Assembly (NCBI GenBank): GCA_934202215.1 | Contig: CAKPXR010000057.1 | Span: forward strand, 1 to 8,581 | Direction: 5' to 3' | DNA length: 8,581 nucleotides | Source of the DNA: an uncultured Veillonella sp. | GTDB lineage: Bacteria; Bacillota; Negativicutes; Veillonellales; Veillonellaceae | Part shown: in pieces, positions 1 to 4,572 of the stretch | How the letters are laid out: each line of letters opens with the position of its first letter | How positions within the stretch are numbered: the first letter of the stretch is position 1 | Program-made: the position numbers and the translations under genes | Notes under the pieces: generated by a model | Databases searched by the model: none | Seen by the model: the letters and a program-made list of their open reading frames with translations, nothing else | What the model was told of the DNA's origin: nothing

Positions 1-17
1 TAGGCAGTCCCTTTTTT
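1..17 (-). terminator. Possible terminator arm cut by the window edge
   Basis: Just after the hemQ stop, the minus strand reads AAAAAAGGGACTGCC, an A-run leading into a GC-rich stretch; equivalently GGCAGTCCCTTTTTT on the plus strand. This is what one arm of a bidirectional intrinsic terminator looks like. The matching arm would be outside the window, so the hairpin cannot be confirmed here. Confidence 0.35.
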
Positions 18-18
18 A

Positions 19-750
19 TTATCCAAAGATTTCTTCTAGTAGTGCATCGTCGATGATGGTACCAACGTAGAAGTCGCTGAAGATGCCGTATTTTGCACTG
101 GCTACTTCGAAGCGCATGTCGTATACGATTTTTTTGAATTGAATGTCGTCATTACTGAAGATGGTAATGCCCCATTCCCAGTCGTCTAAACCGCAACCAC
201 CAGTAGTGAATTCAGATAATACGTCTAAGTATGTTTTACCAAGTTCACCGTGAGATTTCATTAGCATACCGCGGTCTTGTGGAGGTAACATATACCAGTT
301 ATCATCGCCTTCACGTTTTTTGCTCATGTTATAGAAGCAAATGTATTTATCACGAGGTACGTGAGGGTAAAGTTTTTGGTTAACTTCCTCTGTATCAAGT
401 TTAGCTTTAACGTAAGCACTAACTTCTGTTACAGATGTATAGGAATATGTTTGTACCAATACGCTTGCAATAGCGAGACGGCGGAACTTGCGTTCTACTT
501 GCGCCAAGTATTCAAGGGATGGACCAAGAATCCATAGGATTAAATCCCCTTTTGCACCATTACAATCATAGAATGCGTAGCTACCTTCTTTAGCTTGATG
601 TTTCGCTTCAAGGTCCGCTAAAAATGCTTTTAATTCGTTGCGAGCTTCTGCTTTTTCTTCAGCTGTAAAGCAGTTCCATGCACTGAAATCCATGGCAAAT
701 ACCATGTGTTGGCTATGCCAACCTTCTACTGTAGGGATTGCTTTTCCCAT
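19..750 (-). CDS. hemQ: Coproheme decarboxylase (HemQ/ChdC)
   Basis: Last enzyme of the coproporphyrin-dependent heme pathway: it uses hydrogen peroxide to decarboxylate two propionates of iron-coproporphyrin III, giving heme b in the cytoplasm. The protein is 243 residues from the ATG start, close to the roughly 250 usual for Firmicutes HemQ. The N-terminal VEGWHSQHMVFAMDFSAW block matches the family pattern. YNMSKKR holds the expected catalytic Tyr (Tyr140) and the following Lys (Lys144). Twenty-seven residues later, MKSHGELGKTY holds the proximal heme-ligand His (His167), the spacing known for Listeria HemQ. GLDDWEWG and the MRFEVASAKYG block complete the C-terminal ferredoxin-like domain. 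A GTG three codons upstream is in frame but lies inside the AGGAG ribosome binding site, so ATG at 750 is the better start. It follows hemY after a 122-bp spacer holding a hairpin and a TATAAT box, so it may be transcribed separately. Stop codon TAA. Function is confident from motifs and context. Confidence 0.95.
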   Translation of the reverse strand: MGKAIPTVEGWHSQHMVFAMDFSAWNCFTAEEKAEARNELKAFLADLEAKHQAKEGSYAFYDCNGAKGDLILWILGPSLEYLAQVERKFRRLAIASVLVQTYSYTSVTEVSAYVKAKLDTEEVNQKLYPHVPRDKYICFYNMSKKREGDDNWYMLPPQDRGMLMKSHGELGKTYLDVLSEFTTGGCGLDDWEWGITIFSNDDIQFKKIVYDMRFEVASAKYGIFSDFYVGTIIDDALLEEIFG

Positions 751-758
751 TATGATCA

Positions 759-763
759 CTCCT
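759..763 (-). promoter_or_regulatory. Ribosome binding site of hemQ (decides the start)
   Basis: AGGAG on the minus strand ends 8 nt before the ATG at 750-748. The in-frame GTG at 759-757 overlaps this motif, so it cannot be the initiation codon served by it. Confidence 0.8.
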
Positions 764-773
764 ATCTATGGTG

Positions 774-779
774 ATTATA
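774..779 (-). promoter_or_regulatory. Candidate -10 box for hemQ
   Basis: A perfect TATAAT on the minus strand lies about 24 nt upstream of the hemQ ATG and just downstream of the hairpin at 813-853. The start of transcription would fall near 767, leaving a leader of under 20 nt that still contains the AGGAG site. No good -35 hexamer is seen at 16-18 bp spacing (the sequence there reads TAATAG/GTAATA), and the region is AT-rich, so a chance match is possible. Confidence 0.4.
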
Positions 780-812
780 TTAAAATGATATATTTCTATT
801 ACTATAAGAATC

Positions 813-853
813 GAAAAGACTCCATATACTATTATAGCATATGGAGTCTTTTC
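813..853 (-). terminator. Likely intrinsic terminator between hemY and hemQ
   Basis: A perfect 15-bp inverted repeat (GAAAAGACTCCATAT at 813-827, its reverse complement at 839-853) surrounds an 11-nt loop. It starts 20 bp after the hemY stop codon. On the minus strand the stem runs into CTTTTCGATTCTTAT, a short interrupted T-tract; on the plus strand the T-run is longer. Since no plus-strand gene needs it, I read it as the end, or a partial attenuation point, of the hemE-hemH-hemY transcript. It would lower hemQ read-through unless hemQ has its own promoter. Confidence 0.65.
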
Positions 854-872
854 TTATAATTATTTATTAATA

Positions 873-2498
873 TTAATTTTCATTACTATCCACAATAGAC
901 TGTACTAATTCTTTTGCCTGTTTCACACCGTCAGGAATACCGATACCATCGAAGGGTGTTCCGATAAGATGTAGGTTTGGATAATGCTCAGCTACATGTT
1001 TACGCACGGCTGTAATACCGGCCCGATGCCCCACATTATATTGCGGCATACAGTGGATGAGACGGTTAATACGAATCCATTCAGGTTGCGTAGAGAAATT
1101 CATAATGCGTTGTATTTCTTTTACGGCTAATTCTGAAAGTTCCTCATCATTAAGATGTTCTACTACATCATTGCCAGGTTTACCGATAAAGACACGCAAT
1201 ACGATTTTATCGTCAGGCGTTGTTTGAGGCCACTTTTGATTAAGGATAGTACATGCCGTAAGAGGTGTATCTGTGTTACGTGTAATCAACAGACCAGAGC
1301 CTTTTAATTTACCATCAAAGGTACTTTTATCAAAAGCCATGATGGCAATGGCACAACTAGACTGTTCCATAGAGCGCAAGAAATCAAAACCAGCATCATC
1401 TTTAAACCACTGATTATATGTTGCCGGTGGTGTACAAATAATCACGTGATCTGCACTAGCAGTAGTTTCCTTAACGAGACTATATTCTACCTCTGAACAC
1501 TCATGACTAGTTGACTGACCATTACAGTTACAATCCTCGGACTCTTGTTTCACGATTTCTAAAGCATATTGACCATCGGTATAACGAATATCAGATACTA
1601 ATGCACCGGCATGAAGTGTTACATTGCTAGGCATCGCCTTAACGATAGCAGTAATAACACTTTCAAGTCCGCCTGTCAATTGACGGAACATACCAGATTG
1701 AGCAGCTGTACCCTTCCGACTCGCCATATCTGCTTGAGCTTTAATAGTTTGTTGATGTAGGCTAGACTTTGCTTCATGACTTTCAAATTGACGATCTGTC
1801 ATAGTCCCTTTACCAGCACGCGGTACATCACCTTCAGCAACAGCACCTTTAGCTGCTTTAGTAACCCCTGCTTTGGAGTGACTCATCTTAGCAGCCATCA
1901 TACCTTTTACCATGTTGCCATATTTTTGTTCTACTTGAATAAAATGAGGGAACGTAGACAATAAGCTGATTTTATAAATATCACCACCATAGATACCTGC
2001 TAATAATGGTTCGATGAGCTTATCCATCATTTCTTGTCCCAAATGGTATTTAAAAAAATGACCTATCGATACATCACCATTTTTATCGAGTTTGTATGGC
2101 TTTTTAAAATAATCTAATCCAGCACGCAATTTTCCAGACCATGAAATAAGCGTCGCTTTCACAAAGGGCATCATTTCCGTAGGAATACCCATGATGGAAC
2201 CACCAGGAATAGGATGGATAGAACTCTTATCATACACAAAGGCTTGTCCCGTTTCATTTGATACAAGGGTATCACCTAAACCAAGATCATAGATTAAGTC
2301 TGTCATTTCCGTTTTTCGACCTAAATAAGAATCTGGGCCTAGTTCGACTACGAAATCATCAACCCGTTGTGTTTGTATTTTTCCACCAAATCGTGGTGCT
2401 TGTTCATAAAGAGTGATGTTCCAGTCCGGCTTTGCATGACCTAAATAATAAGCCGCTGTCAGTCCTGTTAGGCCACCGCCCACAATTGTTACATTCAC
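873..2498 (-). CDS. hemY: Coproporphyrinogen III oxidase, HemY/CgoX type (FAD flavoprotein)
   Basis: FAD-dependent oxidase that takes coproporphyrinogen III to coproporphyrin III with oxygen as electron acceptor; in pathways with HemQ the substrate is the copro- rather than the protoporphyrinogen. The N-terminal dinucleotide-binding motif is VGGGLTGLTAAYYLG (residues 6-20). VELGPDSYLGRK (51-62), LIEPLLAGIYGGDIYKISL (161-179), MPQYNVGHRAGI (484-495) and the C-terminal FAD motif GTPFDGIGIPDGVKQAKEL (513-531) are all family hallmarks. At 541 residues it exceeds the usual ~470. The excess lies in a hydrophilic low-complexity stretch at about 200-268 and a Cys-rich loop at about 319-345. The GTG start overlaps the hemH stop codon in the sequence GTGA, with AAAGGA 7 nt upstream, implying translational coupling. 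An older name for the product is protoporphyrinogen oxidase. No signal peptide or membrane segment is seen. Confidence 0.93.
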   Translation of the reverse strand: MNVTIVGGGLTGLTAAYYLGHAKPDWNITLYEQAPRFGGKIQTQRVDDFVVELGPDSYLGRKTEMTDLIYDLGLGDTLVSNETGQAFVYDKSSIHPIPGGSIMGIPTEMMPFVKATLISWSGKLRAGLDYFKKPYKLDKNGDVSIGHFFKYHLGQEMMDKLIEPLLAGIYGGDIYKISLLSTFPHFIQVEQKYGNMVKGMMAAKMSHSKAGVTKAAKGAVAEGDVPRAGKGTMTDRQFESHEAKSSLHQQTIKAQADMASRKGTAAQSGMFRQLTGGLESVITAIVKAMPSNVTLHAGALVSDIRYTDGQYALEIVKQESEDCNCNGQSTSHECSEVEYSLVKETTASADHVIICTPPATYNQWFKDDAGFDFLRSMEQSSCAIAIMAFDKSTFDGKLKGSGLLITRNTDTPLTACTILNQKWPQTTPDDKIVLRVFIGKPGNDVVEHLNDEELSELAVKEIQRIMNFSTQPEWIRINRLIHCMPQYNVGHRAGITAVRKHVAEHYPNLHLIGTPFDGIGIPDGVKQAKELVQSIVDSNEN

Positions 2499-3394
2499 GA
2501 ATGAATCCTTTCTATTATTGCACTCGCCATAGCTTGTAAGAATATTTCATCGCAATTCGGCATCTGTGCACGCATATATACAGCGCCGCCAGCATCAACG
2601 AGTTTTTTACACTCAACATCATTATCGTACAACACCTCTACATGATTGCTGACAAAGCCAAATGGTACAAAGGCGATATGTATCGCACCATTACGTAGAG
2701 CTTGATTGATGGCCTCTTCTACGGTAGGACCTAACCATTGGCCATGTGGAGCTGCACTCTGCCAAGCCACAGACCACTGTCCTAAGCCACAACACTGAGC
2801 AATTTCTTTTGCACTTTCCTCTAAGGCCAAAGTATAGGAATCAGCATTGTGACTATTAATAAGCGGTATACTATGAGCGCTGAAGATAACAAATACATCT
2901 TTAGTATCACTGATACAATCCGAAACTGCTTTTACCCAATATTCTATAAACGATGGTTGATCCCACCAAGAACGAATAAAATCAAATGTTATATCTTGAT
3001 ATTTCCCAATAGCGGCTTGCACTTGTTTCTCATAGGCCCCTGTACCAAGAGACGTAAAGAATGGAGCCGTTACGATAGCAACGATGTGTTCTACACCTTG
3101 TTGGACTAAATCATCTACCGCATCAGCAATTGATGGTTTCATATGTAGATAACCAATAGCTGATGGCATTGATGGCATCAAGGTAATAAGTGTTTTATAT
3201 TGACGCTCTGCCATCGTCTGTAATTCTACATTTGACCATTGTCCAATCGCATCATAACGACATGTAAGATTAGCAATTTCTACATCTGTAGGCACACGAC
3301 CATGACGAATGCTCGTCATATATGGCACTAAATCCGCCTTACTTGAAGGGCTACCATAGGATAAAAATAATAATCCCTTTTTCTCAATGTTCAC
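2495..3394 (-). CDS. hemH: Coproporphyrin III ferrochelatase (HemH/CpfC)
   Basis: Inserts ferrous iron into coproporphyrin III to make coproheme, the substrate of HemQ. The product is 299 residues, slightly shorter than the ~310 of Bacillus subtilis ferrochelatase. Visible landmarks are the N-terminal LSYGSP (Tyr13, equivalent to the Bacillus metal-site Tyr13), GYLHMKP (His84), RSWWDQPSFIEYW, the catalytic-His motif FSAHSIPL (His174, like Bacillus His183), and FVSNHVEVLYDND (Glu253, like Bacillus Glu264). The frame stays open for another 33 codons upstream inside hemE, but homology begins at the GTG at 3394. That codon has GAGGGG 7 nt upstream and lies 4 nt after the hemE stop, so the long version is rejected. 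The end overlaps the hemY start by 4 nt. I see no C-terminal cysteine arrangement that clearly signals an iron-sulfur cluster. Confidence 0.95.
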   Translation of the reverse strand: MNIEKKGLLFLSYGSPSSKADLVPYMTSIRHGRVPTDVEIANLTCRYDAIGQWSNVELQTMAERQYKTLITLMPSMPSAIGYLHMKPSIADAVDDLVQQGVEHIVAIVTAPFFTSLGTGAYEKQVQAAIGKYQDITFDFIRSWWDQPSFIEYWVKAVSDCISDTKDVFVIFSAHSIPLINSHNADSYTLALEESAKEIAQCCGLGQWSVAWQSAAPHGQWLGPTVEEAINQALRNGAIHIAFVPFGFVSNHVEVLYDNDVECKKLVDAGGAVYMRAQMPNCDEIFLQAMASAIIERIHS

Positions 3395-3398
3395 TAGA

Positions 3399-4442
3399 TT
3401 ACCCCTCTTGAGCCCATAGTTCACGACTGCGTTCATGTACATAATCTGTGAGCCAATGAAGCTTTTTAGGATCCGCTTCTGGGAATACACCATGACCTAA
3501 GTTAAAGATATGGCGACCGTAACGAACACCATCAAGTAAAATACGGTCTACTTCGTGCGCTAATGTTTTTTCATCGGCAAATAAATAGGCTGGATCTAAA
3601 TTACCCTGTACTGTTTGTGTTACGCCCCGTTCATTTGCCATAACGATGGAGCTACGCCAATCCAGAGCGATTACATCGAGAGGTAAATGAGACCAAATAG
3701 ATAAAAGATGATCGGTACCAACACCATTCATGGCCATCGGCAAATGAGGATATCTTTCTTTTACAGTCTTAATAATGCGTTCCATATGAGGATAAATACC
3801 TTGTTTATATTGGTCCGCATTCACAGCACCTACCCAAGAGTCGAAAATTTGTAGTGCATTCGCCCCCGCTTCGGCTTGCATAGACAAGTACTCAATAGAC
3901 ATATCCGCTAACTTTGTCATCAATGCATTCCACACATCCGGTGCACCGATGAGCATGCCACGGGTTTTATTATAATTCTTTGTTGGGCCCCCTTCGATGA
4001 GGTAGGACGCAATCGTAAATGGTGCGCCACAGAATCCAATAAGAGGTACATCGAGCATGCCAGATGTTAACAGTGTAATTGTTTTGCCAATATAATCTAC
4101 CTTTGTAGGATCAAACGTATCTAATGTATCTACATCAGCCATTGAGCGAATAGGTGTATTAAACACAGGGCCCACACCAGCCTTGAGCTCTACCTTTACA
4201 TTCATCCCTACCATAGGGCTCATAATATCCTTATAAAGAATCGCTGCATCAACACCGTATTCTTTCACAGGTAACTCCGTAACACGAGCACATAACTCAG
4301 GATTTTTCGTAATTTCAAAGAGCGTATATTTTTCCTTAATTTTGCGATATTCCGCTTGGCTACGACCAGCTTGGCGCATATACCATACAGGTGTTACACC
4401 AGGGTTCTTCCCTTGGATCATATCTAAATATGCTGTATTCAA
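3399..4442 (-). CDS. hemE: Uroporphyrinogen III decarboxylase
   Basis: Cytoplasmic enzyme that removes four acetate carboxyls from uroporphyrinogen III to give coproporphyrinogen III, the branch point to the downstream genes here. The protein is 347 residues, normal for the family. Family signature 1 is PVWYMRQAGRS (residues 18-28), with the substrate-binding Arg23 and Arg27. ILYKDIMSP holds the catalytic Asp72. Signature 2 is GFCGAPFTIASYLIEG (136-151, Tyr147). FDSWVG (200-205) and FNLGHGVFPE (His317) complete the active site. The start is TTG: the product then begins MNTAYLDMIQGK as in homologues, and AAAGGGG lies 8 nt upstream. A GTG at 4478 is in frame but has no ribosome binding site and would add 12 atypical residues. 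First gene of a hemE-hemH-hemY cluster in the same order as Bacillus; the 130-bp gap to yhaN may hold its promoter. Confidence 0.96.
   Translation of the reverse strand: MNTAYLDMIQGKNPGVTPVWYMRQAGRSQAEYRKIKEKYTLFEITKNPELCARVTELPVKEYGVDAAILYKDIMSPMVGMNVKVELKAGVGPVFNTPIRSMADVDTLDTFDPTKVDYIGKTITLLTSGMLDVPLIGFCGAPFTIASYLIEGGPTKNYNKTRGMLIGAPDVWNALMTKLADMSIEYLSMQAEAGANALQIFDSWVGAVNADQYKQGIYPHMERIIKTVKERYPHLPMAMNGVGTDHLLSIWSHLPLDVIALDWRSSIVMANERGVTQTVQGNLDPAYLFADEKTLAHEVDRILLDGVRYGRHIFNLGHGVFPEADPKKLHWLTDYVHERSRELWAQEG
3402..3407 (-). promoter_or_regulatory. Ribosome binding site of hemH (decides the start)
   Basis: GAGGGG on the minus strand sits 7 nt before the GTG at 3394-3392. It is embedded in the last two sense codons of hemE (GAG GGG, then TAA), so ribosomes finishing hemE reach the hemH start directly. 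Confidence 0.75.
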
Positions 4443-4450
4443 GTACTCAA

Positions 4451-4457
4451 CCCCTTT
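4451..4457 (-). promoter_or_regulatory. Ribosome binding site of hemE (supports a TTG start)
   Basis: AAAGGGG on the minus strand is 8 nt before TTG at 4442-4440. No comparable motif precedes the in-frame GTG at 4478 or the next in-frame ATG (codon 8), so the TTG is the best-supported initiation codon. Confidence 0.75.
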
Positions 4458-4481
4458 CTTTCTAATCAATACTAACACACT

Positions 4482-4523
4482 ATGATAACTAAAACAGTTA
4501 CTTTCGTTACATCACTTATAACG
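4482..4523 (-). promoter_or_regulatory. Possible hemE promoter/operator region
   Basis: This part of the yhaN-hemE spacer has two -10-like sequences on the minus strand: TATAAG at 4515-4520 and TATCAT at 4482-4487. Neither has a convincing -35 at normal spacing. Interleaved with them are two small inverted repeats sharing a TAAC/GTTA core: TAACT-N5-AGTTA (4486-4500) and CGTTA-N9-TAACG (4505-4523). The arrangement would suit a repressor site over a promoter. The elements are short and the region is AT-rich, so this is a suggestion only. Confidence 0.25.
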
Positions 4524-4541
4524 TACTATTACTATTTCCTG

Positions 4542-4560
4542 TGAAAGCCAACTGCCTTCA
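4542..4560 (-). other. Small hairpin downstream of yhaN
   Basis: On the minus strand TGAAGGC-AGTTG-GCTTTCA can fold into a 7-bp stem (one G-U pair) with a 5-nt loop, 12 nt after the yhaN stop codon. It is followed by CAGGAAATAG rather than a T-run, so it does not qualify as an intrinsic terminator; it might stabilise the 3' end of a processed transcript. Confidence 0.3.
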
Positions 4561-4572
4561 GAGAGCGTTTAT

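Noticed and set aside
638..859. Plus-strand open frame opposite the hemQ start and the spacer
   Set aside because: It is antisense to hemQ and runs across the terminator hairpin; the composition is Tyr/Ile-rich from AT-rich DNA, and no ribosome binding site or family resemblance is seen.
854..868. PerR-like box (TTATAATTATTTATT)
   Set aside because: It matches the TTATAAT-N-ATTATAA consensus only in the left half, sits in generally AT-rich DNA between the hemY stop and its hairpin, and is not in a promoter position.
3395..3493. N-terminal extension of hemH back to 3493 in the same frame
   Set aside because: It lies inside hemE, adds residues unlike any ferrochelatase, and lacks a ribosome binding site; the GTG at 3394 has one and matches family length.
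4240..4275. Lys before the catalytic Asp of HemE (ILYKDIM) as an unusual substitution
   Set aside because: As I recall, Bacillus-type HemE has the same LYKDIM sequence, so this is normal for Firmicutes.
4443..4478. hemE start at the GTG at 4478
   Set aside because: No ribosome binding site precedes it, and the extra 12 residues do not resemble the family N-terminus; the TTG at 4442 does better on both counts.
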